Shown: positions 46,705 through 57,251 of the stretch, one piece after another
How positions within the stretch are numbered: the first letter of the stretch is position 1
Layout: every line of letters starts with the position of its first letter
NCBI GenBank assembly: GCA_028554755.1
Contig: JAPTOF010000001.1
Coordinates: 28,385,501 to 28,449,500 of the forward strand
Length of the DNA stretch: 64,000 bases
From: Cordia subcordata
Lineage: Eukaryota > Streptophyta > Magnoliopsida > Boraginales > Cordiaceae
Direction of reading: 5' to 3'
Notes under the pieces: generated by a model
What the model was told of the DNA's origin: nothing
Database searches by the model: none
What the model saw: the letters and a program-made list of their open reading frames with translations, nothing else
Made by a program: the position numbers and the translations under genes

Positions 46705-48104
46705 TTATACATTAGAATTATTATGCTCTAGCCACATCCAATTTGATATTTGGTCACGAAATCTTGCCATCTCTACTACAACTTGATCAGTTAATCTAGA
46801 GAAATTGTCAGCATTAGAGTCTAACTCCATTCTAGTGTCTTCATTCGATGACGTAATCTCCACTTGCGTATGTAATTATGAATAGCACAACATGTTATCA
46901 CTATAAGGCGTTGCCTACAAGACTTATATGGTGGCATTAGCTTTAAAATCGGAAATCTTGCCTTTAGTACTCCAAAGCAACGCTCAATTACCATTCTTAA
47001 AGATGAGTGTCTATAATTAAATAGCTCGTTAGAACTTCTAGCTCATTGACCTTAGCCCCGAAATTCTCATGCATCATATCTTTCAACCTGAAATGGTGGA
47101 ACAAAACCTCCAATACAAGGATAACCAGAATCTACAAGGTAATATTTTCCTAAACCAATTAGCAAATATTAATTTAAGTTCAATTCGCTATTAGATAACT
47201 AATAATCAAAAGTATATATAAGTGAAGGTAACTCACCTTCTGTGGGCCACGGAAAATTTGCTTCTCGATAGGTAAGTGCATCAAGGAAAACCTTTGAATC
47301 ATGAGCACTACGTTCCTAACCTAAATAGACATATGTGAATAGCATATTGAAGTCACATACACACATAACATTTTGTGTGATATTCTTTTTCTACTTCTAC
47401 AAGATGTTTGTTTTGCAGTAGAGGCCTATGCACTTATTTGTGTTCCATCAATTGTACCTAAACAATTCTAACACAAATGTAATAATTTAATTAAAATATT
47501 TATACTACTTAAAATCTCAATAAGAATATAAAAATATAATAGGATGCATAAAAACTAACCTTGACCCATGGACAATATTTTGGGTTTGATTTTATGCGTT
47601 GAGGTAACTTTGTAGAAGTTGCCTTTATAAGCTCCTTTCCTAATAGACAAACCGCTCTTAATACTTGTTTAAAATGATGAGAAATGGTTTTAGTAGAATG
47701 TTGGAACTGATTAACTACTACTCTGTGTCGAATATTATGCTTTATTATAAAAGAAACATTGCCACTTTTTCCTCCAAAGCCATGTCTCTTGAATCCTCTA
47801 AATATGCTTTACTTCTTAGCTCATAACATAGACTAATATAACATGATTTTTCCATTTGTAACAACTCATAACAAACTGTTTCAGATTCACTTAGAAACTC
47901 AGCAACAAATTGTGGACCAGTTAACGTAGATATACGAACAGGAATTTTGTTAAGAAATTTTTGCTCATATCCAAAAATCATGTCAACTAGAATTAACTCA
48001 GCTAATTCAGCATTGTCATCACTTGAATTAGATGAAGATGAATATCTTTCAATACCATCCAAAAAATCGTTGTCACTATAAGAAGACTCATTGTCTACTT
48101 CCAT
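46705..48104 (-). pseudogene. HARBI1-like (PIF/Harbinger) transposase
   Basis: The N-terminal segment (48104-47745, 119 residues) ends in the family motif Glu-Leu-Arg-Ser-Lys, Leu-Glu-Asp-Ser-Arg, Glu-Glu-Lys-Val-Ala-Met-Phe. A one-base shift then leads into His-Asn-Ile-Arg-His-Arg-Val-Val-Val. An intron is likely near 47570. The catalytic residues remain: D in Thr-Ile-Asp-Gly-Thr (about 47450), D in Ser-Ala-His-Asp-Ser (about 47310), and E in Val-Ile-Glu-Arg-Cys-Phe-Gly (about 46985). Asp-Ser-Gly-Tyr-Pro lies between, at about 47125. Further damage includes a TAG after Ile-Ser-Ala and a frameshift near 47380. The last stop is at 46705-46707. Confidence 0.8.
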
Positions 48105-48301
48105 TGTGACACAAACCTGCTAAGATATAAAAATATATAACACACATTTTGGATTTTTAAACATATCAAATATTAACTAAATTGCATTCTTAAAGCATGA
48201 GTTACGTAATTGAAACAAACCAAAACCAAATACAAATAGCATAAAACACTAGTCTAACTAACCAAATATAACATATTAATGTTCAACAAGAACAATACTT
48301 A

Positions 48302-48774
48302 GAGGGTGTTTGGATTGGCTTATCGAAAAGATAATTAAAGTACGTTGGGCTTTAAATGGATTTTTTTATTGTCAATTTTAAGTAGTTACATGTTTAAATA
48401 AAAGTTGTAGTTATAAAAAAATTATTTACATGTTTGATTAAAGTAGGTTGAAAAGTATCTTATATGGTTAAAATAACTATTAAGGACATTAAAATAGAAT
48501 TTAAAAGGTAAGTATAAGATAAAAAAAATAAAGATATTTAGTAATAAAAATAAAAAAGTAAGGATAAGATAGTAAATGATTTGGTCAAAATTATTTTTTT
48601 TCAAGTGCTTAAAGCCGTAAAAAGCAAAAGTTGGGGGTGTAGAGCTTTCTATTTTCTACTTAAAGCCACTTTAAAAAAGTAATTTTTTAATTAAAACAAA
48701 CGCTTCAATTAGCTTAAATTAGGCTTTAAGTAAGTTTGATTAAAAAAAAAAAAAAAGCCAAACCAAACACCCTC
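48302..48774. mobile_element. MITE inside the Harbinger element
   Basis: 473 bp with 20-bp inverted ends, GAGGGTGTTTGGATTGGCTT and its counterpart, differing at one base. The interior is A/T-rich and non-coding. Flanks are CTTA and CTAG, so no clear duplication. It belongs with the MITEs at 17241 and 32938 by its GTTTGGATTGGCTT end. Confidence 0.65.
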
Positions 48775-48905
48775 CTAGACAAACTATAACACTAGCTACA
48801 AAAGTCTATCCAACCATGCCTTCTTCTTATCACTTGACATGGTAAGGAACATTCCTCTCCAATCTGCATGTTTAAATTTTTTCAGAGCCTTCGTATATGT
48901 GTCAT

Positions 48906-49568
48906 CTAAGAACCATCAATCTCATCAAGGGTGATGCGTTTAATGGTTTGTGTAACGATATCATCTGTGCTATCCTCATCAAGATCTACATGGATTCCAA
49001 CATTAAGATATTGATTTTCAAGTTCTTGCTCTTCATCTAAGTTGGGAGGGTCTTGGGTGGATGAATGGCGAAGCACTCCAATTGCAGTACTTCTACTGAA
49101 AATTATTCCCAACAAATTGTAATGCTCTAAACCATTTTTTTTAATGGTGTAGCATCAGGGTATGCCTATAAGAAAATATAAAAATTACTACTAATTGCAT
49201 TACTTTCACCATATAAACAAAATATAAAAAGTACAGTATATACCCAAAGGTAGGTTTGCCAAATAGGTTCATCAGCGGTGATTGTGTTGGTTTCTGTATT
49301 CCAACCAAATCCAGTTTGTTACAGGAGATGAGAAAACTATCCATGTTATAACCTCAACCTATTGAACTTTCGTTTATCTTGTTTCATAGTAAAATTACGG
49401 TGAATCGTTGTGTTAAGTGCACTCAATATTTGATTCCAAACTCTAGGTAAAGACAACATTTTTCATATTACCTTTGTTGACTTCTTCAACCTTGATGTCA
49501 ATAAAATATTTGACAATCACACTTGGCCAAAGTGTGGACTCCTATGAATCAATTCTCTCAGTTGCCAT
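48906..49568 (-). pseudogene. Myb/SANT-like protein of the Harbinger element
   Basis: Starts at ATG 49568 and meets a TAG after eight codons. Pieces in shifting frames follow the plant Myb/SANT-like (MSL) domain: Val-Trp-Asn-Gln-Ile-Leu, Lys-Gln-Asp-Lys-Arg-Lys-Phe-Asn, Thr-Gly-Phe-Gly-Trp-Asn, and Glu-Pro-Ile-Trp. The last 70 codons (49115-48906) are open, ending in an acidic tail. In Harbinger elements this second protein helps the transposase bind and enter the nucleus. Several stops and shifts make this copy inactive. Confidence 0.7.
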
Positions 49569-51362
49569 CTATACAAAATTCAAGAATTTCAATATTGTGA
49601 AATATCATACACAATAAATGGAATAACCATACATGAAGAAATTAGTGGCAATCATGCAAACATGCTTGATATATTTTCAAAAGTAAAACCTCTGCTTACT
49701 TTGGACAATCCTGGCATGACATGGTTAAAAAGTAAGTGGTGTCACAAAGAAGACCATTTTTAGATAGATGAGCTTAACATACTTAATGTCCTTTAAACAC
49801 TCATGAACAAATTGGTTGATAAGAAAAAGGTATAAAAGAAATTGGTAGATAAAGTAAGTGGTGTCACTAGAAGACATTGATAACTAATGGTATAAAAAAA
49901 TTATACTATATCCCATATATATGCCAACCCAGAAAATGTTTTAACAAGGTAGTGGAACAAAGACTGCACAAAAAAAAACAAACATGATTTACTGGAGTTG
50001 AAGGAATATTTCTCTGATATAAAAAGTAAAACATGATATATTTCATTTGGCTATCAAAAAGATGTTGTCATAATATTTTTGGGAAAACAAGAAGGAAAAT
50101 AACATCACTTGACCCCATCTACCAATTCAAACACACCACACACTTATACATTAGATAGATAGCAGTGAGCTCCATCAACAAAATAAGCTTAGGGTCGAAC
50201 TAGGAAGTAAAGAAAAGAATAAGAGTTGAAAGCTCTTCGACCAAAACCAGGAGCAAAAGGAGGAAAAGATAGAAAAAAATCTTTTTATTTTATTTTCTTT
50301 CCTTTTATTTTTCTTTTCTTTTTAGTTTTATTTTAAAACTAATTTGGAGTGTTTTGTGCTATTTTTCTATAGCTCTTCACATCATATATTTTAGGCAAAT
50401 GACTTATAAACTGCCCAAAAACTACTAATAAATTGAGTAGGGCATGCATAATAAAATATGTCAAGCATAACTTGTATTATACATTCCTCAATGAAATTTT
50501 GATAGGCCTTAACCATCTTACTTTTGTTGCTTATAGTACAATTGAGATGATGCTTATCACGCAACATTCAGTAAAAATCCTCAAAACAAAAGCTAAAAAC
50601 AACCCCAATCAAGGTAAATGTACATTAAATTAGCACAGACGGAGTTGTAGAAACTCACAATTCAACTGATTCTAAAATGGGTTTCTGGAAATATTCTTGA
50701 AAAAAGCTACAACTTATCAACATATTTCAGCAAAAAAATAGAAATTTTGTTTAAAATAAATATTCTACATGCATACATCTGATTTTCAAGATAAAAAATA
50801 TTGTTCAAGCTTACTGGTAATTTGAGATCTTGCAGCTGAAAAAGCTGAAAACCCAAACTTTTGATTAGATCTAACATGCAAAACAAAGAAAAAAATGGAA
50901 CCCATGTTAAAATAGGATTAACACGAACAATGCAAATATAAAAAGGAAAATAACATTTTTTTTTGTGATTTTTTAATACTTACTAGTTTTGGAAATCACT
51001 TTACTGTTTCAAATTTGATGAGAGTTTGTGCTTAAGAGGAGAAAGGGCAATGAATGGTTTTATCGTGTTATGCATATATATGGTGGAGAGAGAATGTTTA
51101 ATGGGTGATATGACATGTATACCATTGCAATGTTTTCTTATTTACTTAAATTCTATTAATGAAAAAAGTGTTCTCCGTGTTTTCCTTTGTTTTTGAAAAC
51201 AAAAACTCAAAAACAACTCACAATTGTTTTCTGTTTTTGATTTTTAAAATAGGTTTTCTTAAATAGTTTTTAAAATTTTTGATTTTTAAAACAAGTTTTC
51301 TTAAAATAGCTTTTAAAATCTAAGAACCAAAAAATGCTTTCCAAACAAGTTTTTTTTTTTTT
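49569..51362. other. Non-coding right part of the Harbinger element
   Basis: I see no gene. There is a T-rich stretch at 50280-50340. From 51150 the sequence is dominated by TTTTTGAAAAC/GTTTTAAAA words, the counterpart of 46190-46350 at the other end. Confidence 0.45.
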
Positions 51363-53263
51363 TTAAAAAATAAAAACAGGTTTTAAAAAACAACTTCCAA
51401 GAAGGTCCTGACATACTAATATACCAAAAACTGCAAACTTAAATAACTTTACCTCTGTGAAAGGGTACCAATGTTTCACTTCACCCTTATACGTTTCCAT
51501 ATGCATCATTGCGTAAACACCGCAATCAACCCGATTATCTAAGTTTGGCCAAGGCATTTCTACTAGATCTAGAACATAATATATAACTTCTTGACTTCTA
51601 GGATGCTTTCAACCCAACAAATAGCTTGACAATGCTTTGTTCTACAATTCATTTCAACATATACAAAAACTATGAACAAATATCAAAAGTATTATGAACA
51701 AAATACAATTATGAACCAAATAACTATTTTCTTATAGCAATCTCAATATATTTTTCACAATAATGAGCGTCATGTGATGCCAAATTATTTAAAACTTGTA
51801 GCTTCTCATCTCTCAAATTAAAGCACTATACAACATAATGTTCGTGATAACATAATTGAATGAATACCTACAATGACAAAAATTACAATGTCAATAGCTG
51901 AGCAAACAATTTTAACACACTGAATAAACAATTCTCTAATTTACTGAACAAACAATTCTCTAATTTACTAAACAAACAATTTTAAGACACTAAAAACATA
52001 CTGTACAAAAGATAATAACTTACTAAATCAACTTTGCTCATCTTGATCTATTGGCACAAATTTAGCTCAAAATCAACTACCTCTACAAACTTATAATAAT
52101 AAGCATCCTCATCTCTATTCAACTTTGGATTTTTTAAAAGCGTAGATTGGAAAAAAAAAAAGAAGAAATACATTGTCAACAACATCATCAACAAATGAAA
52201 AACAAAAAGCTTATTAACAACTAATATTAAATATCAATACTCACAAAAATAACATGTGATATGAAAAAGCATTTCCGATTTGAAGGATTTGCAACCCTTT
52301 CCTTCATATTAAGCAAATGACACCATGCACCTAAAATATTTTGTGTCACGAATTCATTAGGATTAAGTGACACAAAGTCTTTCCTTGTTAGATTATGACG
52401 CATATCAGCTCCCAAAGCAAACAATACTTGCCTACAAAATAAAAATAATACAAGTTTAGAGAACTATTGGATCCAAAAAATTAATTGAAAATAAAAAATG
52501 TAACAAAATTCTCACTCTCTTTCATAATTAATTTTTTCATGTACAAGATTATACAGTGCATAATCAAGAACAAACATATTATGGCTGTTGAACTTCACAG
52601 GATTTTTGTTATATTTTGACCAAAATAGAGACCTCTAGTTTCTAGGAACCTGGACAACTCTTGTTGACCTTCTCTCTAAGTCCTCCTTTTCTGCACCTAA
52701 CTTGCTCTCTTCATTCCTCATACAAATTGGATAAATTGGATCAACAAACGCCCCTTGTCCTTCCCAACCCTTCCCCTTCCTTCTTCTTTTTCTTGTCTCA
52801 CGATATCAAAAACCTGATCAAACATATCATCAAACATTAGATCAGACATATCATCCTTCTATCCCACATTATGCCATGAAGGACTAGCTCGAGAAATCCC
52901 CAAACCAAAAGAAGGAAAATTCCTAACATTCCTACTTCCAGCTTCTTGATATGACTTTCGAGATTCTTCATATGACTTAGATTAATAACTCCCAAAACAC
53001 TTGAATCATTAAAATACTCATCATCATCAACCTCACAAATAGTAGATGGTTGGGGTGGTGCATGTGGTGCTTGCAAGAAATGGACATTAGCTTTTGATTG
53101 CAAGCACATAGAAATTGACTCTTGAAAAGACTTTATCTTCTCACTAGAAACTCTTTAAGAACAACTCTAAGCTCAGCCAATCTAGTAATAACCTTCTCCA
53201 AGGCACTCACAAGTCTTGAAATAATCAACTACAATGAACAAATAGTAAGGAAAAAACATATAT

Positions 53264-53860
53264 CCAATTACTGAACAAACAATATTATAACATTGAACAA
53301 ATAGTACCAAAATACTGAACAAAGAAAAATTCTTATACACAGACATGCGAACCATTAATTAAAAAATAAAATAGAAAACATAGTATAAAAGATCGATTAC
53401 ATCATGCTTTTCTAAAAATATATCTTATAATTGTAAAACAAAACTTATAAGATGTGTTTTCATGTCAAAACAACAAGCAACATAGTGAGAAAAAGCATGC
53501 ACCTAATTACTAAACAAATAGTATTATAACACTGAATAAACAATACTAAAATACTGAACAAAGAAGTATTCTAATACACAAAAAACATTCTAACAATTAC
53601 TAAAAAATAAAAAATCTAGAAAACATAACATAACAAATTAGTTGTATCATGACTTTCTAAAAATATATCTTATAATTGTAAAAACCTTATAGGATGTTTC
53701 ATTTCAAAACAACAACCCAACACAGAAGAAAAACATACACCCAATTACTGAACAAACAGTGTTACAACACTGAACAAATCGTAATACAATACTGAACGAA
53801 GAACAATTCTAATACACAAACACGCTAACAGTTACTAAAAATAAAAAATTTAAAGAATAC
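53264..53860. repeat. Tandem array of 238-bp units inside the Ulp1 gene
   Basis: Two full units and a partial third start at 53264, 53503 and 53741 with CCAATTACTGAACAAAC-type sequence (steps 239 and 238). Each carries AACACTGAACAAAT and AATACTGAACAAAGAA words, and the first two run on through CTAAAAATATATCTTATAA. It probably lies in an intron. Confidence 0.7.
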
Positions 53861-56009
53861 CCTTATTAACAATACACTTTTAGCTCAAGATCAAAACCAC
53901 TTCTCCCTGAGTCGTGCTTTTCCTGCTCTTCATGAGTAGCTTTCTTCTTCGATGCATCATTCTCTTTCTTTTCCACTATACGACCAAAATTTTCTAACTT
54001 AGACAACTCACTCTCTATACTTCAATCTATAAAACCATTCGTAAATCTCCCAGCATCAAGCTCATCCTTAGCCCTTTTCTTGATTATTGCAGCAGTCTAA
54101 CCAAACATGGTCGGATAACATCTATCAATACACCTCTTAATATGAACAACCTTATCCATATACAACAAATACTGAAAAATTAATAGCCACTATAATACCT
54201 GTCGCGCTTCTCCTTCCAATAATAATAGAATCAGTCAGTGATTTCATAATAAATGCACACCATTTCAACTCCCTAATTTTTCCCACGTGATATATAGACC
54301 TTAAAAACTTCAAATTCACAAATCTGTTCTAATTAGGGTAAATAAGGGATGAAACCATATAAATCACAAAATTACGCTTAAAAGTGTCATTGTGCCCTTA
54401 AAGTAATATCTTGCTCGACATTGAAGTGGTACCAACTGGTTTCGTTGTAACATTTCCATCATCTTCCCCCTCAAACCACTCTATTTTCCATTGAATAATA
54501 TATTTTCTAACTTCCAAAAATTTTCATTTGAAAATAATTCAATATCTTGACTGCCCATAGGAAATCCTAAAGTATGATGAACATCAATTTCACCAACTTT
54601 AATATATTTGTTCTTCCTAATCTCCAATGTCTTATGGTAAGGATTATACTATTCACACAACCATCAACTGAGTTTTCCATTCAATTCACTGGTCTCTAAA
54701 TACAACAAACACCTAAACCCAATATCTATCACTACAGCTCTTTGATCATCATTAAGCACCTTTATAAATTCCATAAAGCTTGAAATAGAACCTCTTGCTT
54801 GGAACACAAACTCCTCATCGTCTTCTTTCTTTTTACCCTTCTTCAACTTCTTTGTTCCAGATAGTTCATCATCCTTACTCTTCTTCTCAACATTCTTAGT
54901 TTTTCCAAAAACCTTCTTTTTTCCACCACGCTCCTCCTCTTTCTTTTTTCTAGAATCTTTTTTCTTATCATTTCTCTTCACCTTCCCCTTATACTTCACC
55001 TTCTCCTTATCCTTCACCTTCTTCTTATGCTTCCCTTTCCCTATATCCTTCTCTTTCTCTTTCTCCATATTCTTCTCCTTCTTAATATCCTTCTCTATGT
55101 CATTCCCTTCCTTCATATCTTTCTCTTTCTCCACATTACTCTTATCAACATTACCCATATCTACCCTAGAACCTTCTATTTCACTCTCTTTCTCCCCTGA
55201 CTCAACATCCATATTACTCTTTGATTGATATACCTTTCTACTACTCAAATAATTTTTCTCTAACGATATACATTGCTCTCTTTTTCTTTCTCTCCTTTCA
55301 TCCTAGAATTAAAAAAAAAAATACAAAAGTGAATAAACACTTCATATATAATCTTCAAAAATTGCAAAAACTCTTAATAATTACATATGAACTACTAAAC
55401 AAATATTTATATGTCACTGAACAACTAGGTACCACATACTAAACACACATATAATCTGAACAAATGTTTGTTTGCCAGACAAGCACATGACACACATAAA
55501 CCACTAAACAAACAACTATATGTCATCTCACAAAGAAATATTTTGCTTGTGCTTTCAATATGATGATATTTGCTTCTATACCTATCTCTGCCTAAGTAAT
55601 CTTAATCTCCATTATTGCTATTAATAACCTATACACATGCAAACATTGCACATTCAAAAGCAACAAACACCTTCACAAGCAACAACCACATTCACAAATA
55701 CTGAAAACATAATTAAAAAATCCAACCTATACACATATGCAAACATTACACACATACAAATATATTGAAAAAATACAGAAACACTAAACAAATACACAAT
55801 ACTACAAATACTAAGCACATACATAAACTATATTGAACAACCATAAAAACAAAAATTTTGGAAAAAATATGAGAGACATTGTTAAGCTTACCTCTTGTCA
55901 TCATTATTACTTAAAGAACCAAAGTAATAGAGCTCAGCTAATGGAGGAATGTTCTCTCCAGCAAAAGGAACAAGTTGCATATCTTCATTATCAGAAACCA
56001 TAGCTTACA

Positions 56010-56400
56010 ACACAACTCACGAAACCAAAAATACACCAAAATTAGGGTTCCAAATCACAGAAATATATAATAAAAACAACAATCAAACAAAATAAAACCA
56101 AAAGTAACCATGAATGTAGTGTAAATACAACCAGAGAGTAAAAATATGACTAAAAACCTCTTTGTGTGTTTTCCTTTGTCCAACAAAATGCTACTGCGTG
56201 CAATCGTCATGCGTTCAAGTGCTTTTCAACAACTTAATCCCTCGATCTTCGACTAAGTGCATCGTGAGAGAGGAATCAGAGAGAGAAATTACAGAGAGAA
56301 ACACAGAAACGAAAGGGATGGTGCATTATGATGCTTCACATATATACACACACACACACATATACATATAGACATATATACATATATATATATATAGATA
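56010..56400 (-). promoter_or_regulatory. Leader and promoter region of the Ulp1-like gene
   Basis: Upstream of ATG 56001 is a pyrimidine-rich leader, then TA/CA microsatellites (56340-56398) that would supply TATA-like sequence. Position only; no proven element. Confidence 0.35.
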
Positions 56401-57251
56401 AACGCATGTTATCATGTGCGTGAAGGTGTACCTTAGTGAGGGTTGGAGCTTATAATTTTTGAACTAACAATATATTTGAGAGATATCTTGAATGACCCAA
56501 AAAGAAAAAGAAAATTACATCTATAATAGTTAGATAAAATTAAATTATTCTTATTATATCTTCTGTTAAGATTTAAATACTTAGATATTATCCAATAAAT
56601 TACAATTAAATTATTGAATAAAATCTATCTCAAGTGTGACTTTTTTTATTGTGAGGGAAAAGAGATAAAACAAATGTAAACTTTTAATTATAATGTTCTA
56701 AATTTAAGGGAGAAAAAGGCAGCGAAATAGAAAAACTACATGTAAATTTTCAAACTCTAGATACCCATTAAAGTAGATGTAACTTTCAACTATAATGATC
56801 TAAATTGAAAAGAAAAAACAAAATAGAAAAACTACACGTAAATATTCAAAGTACATGTATAATAGTTAGATAAGATTAAATTATCCTTTTTATAATAGGA
56901 GAACTACACGTAAAATTTCAAATTCTAAATACGCATTAATGCAGACATAAAATTTCAATTACAATGATCTAAATTTAAGGAAGAAAAAAATGAAATAAGA
57001 AAACTACACATAAATTTTCAAATTACATGTATAATAGTTAGATAAATTATCCTTATTATATTCCTTGTTGAGATTTAAAAATACTTAGATGTTATCCAAT
57101 AAGTTTACATTAAATCATTCAAGTTATTGAATAAAATTTATCTCAAACATGACGTTTTTATTGTGAGGGAAAAAGAGATAAAGAAGAAGTAAACTTTCAG
57201 TTGAAATGATCTAAATTTAAGAGAGAAAAGAAATGAAATAGAAAAACTACA
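56401..57251. repeat. Non-coding DNA with local duplications
   Basis: 56550-56690 recurs at about 57045-57200 (AAATACTTAGATRTTATCCAA, TTATTGTGAGGGAAAA), a step of about 500 bp. Within it, ACTACAYGTAAATTTTC and ATGATCTAAATT segments repeat three to four times. I see no gene. Confidence 0.55.

Larger units (their letters stand above)
46156..51408 (-). mobile_element. PIF/Harbinger element inside a Ulp1 intron
   Basis: 5253 bp. The left end is GGGCCTATATGG after TAA, and the right end inversely reads GGACCTTCTTGG (9 of 12 matched). The right flank is TGA, so the 3-bp duplication is off by one base. Both ends run into A/T-rich arrays of TTTTTAAAA and GTTTTT words. Inside are the two genes typical of the superfamily, a DDE transposase and a Myb/SANT-like partner, both broken. 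Confidence 0.7.
45930..56001 (-). pseudogene. Ulp1-like cysteine protease gene (C48) of the MULE, with insertions
   Basis: Ulp1 proteases remove SUMO from proteins; MULE-borne copies have no proven role. A first exon reads from ATG 56001 to a GT at 55890-55891. The second (from about 55294 to below 54664) is highly Lys/Glu-rich, then has Ser-Phe-Met-Glu-Phe, Leu-Asn-Asp-Asp-Gln-Arg and a globular N-domain continuing to about 54330. Middle pieces lie at 53109-52837 and 52424-52227. The protease domain has His in Glu-His-Tyr-Val-Val (about 51815) and Cys in Asn-Arg-Val-Asp-Cys-Gly-Val-Tyr (about 51520). At the usual Asp site the sequence reads Leu-Asn-Asn-Leu. A TAG follows Tyr-Val-Val. The exon ends at a GT near 51452, and the last exon is 46136-45930. 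The intron between holds a Harbinger element. Confidence 0.65.
36500..56400. mobile_element. Large decayed MULE of FAR1-transposase plus Ulp1 type, with nested insertions
   Basis: A plus-strand FAR1-like transposase (40084-41780) and a minus-strand Ulp1-like protease gene (45930-56001) face each other, the arrangement expected for a MULE that carries a Ulp1 gene. Promoter-like leaders with TATA runs lie outside both (36510-36740 and 56010-56400). I could not align terminal inverted repeats or a target duplication, so the ends are approximate. About 11 kb of the 20-kb span is later insertions: a solo LTR, a Copia fragment, and a Harbinger element with a MITE. Confidence 0.55.

Noticed and set aside
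36500..56450. Terminal inverted repeats of the Ulp1-type MULE
   Set aside because: I compared 36400-36800 with the inverse of 56160-56450 and saw only weak shared A/T and pyrimidine runs, so no repeat is claimed.
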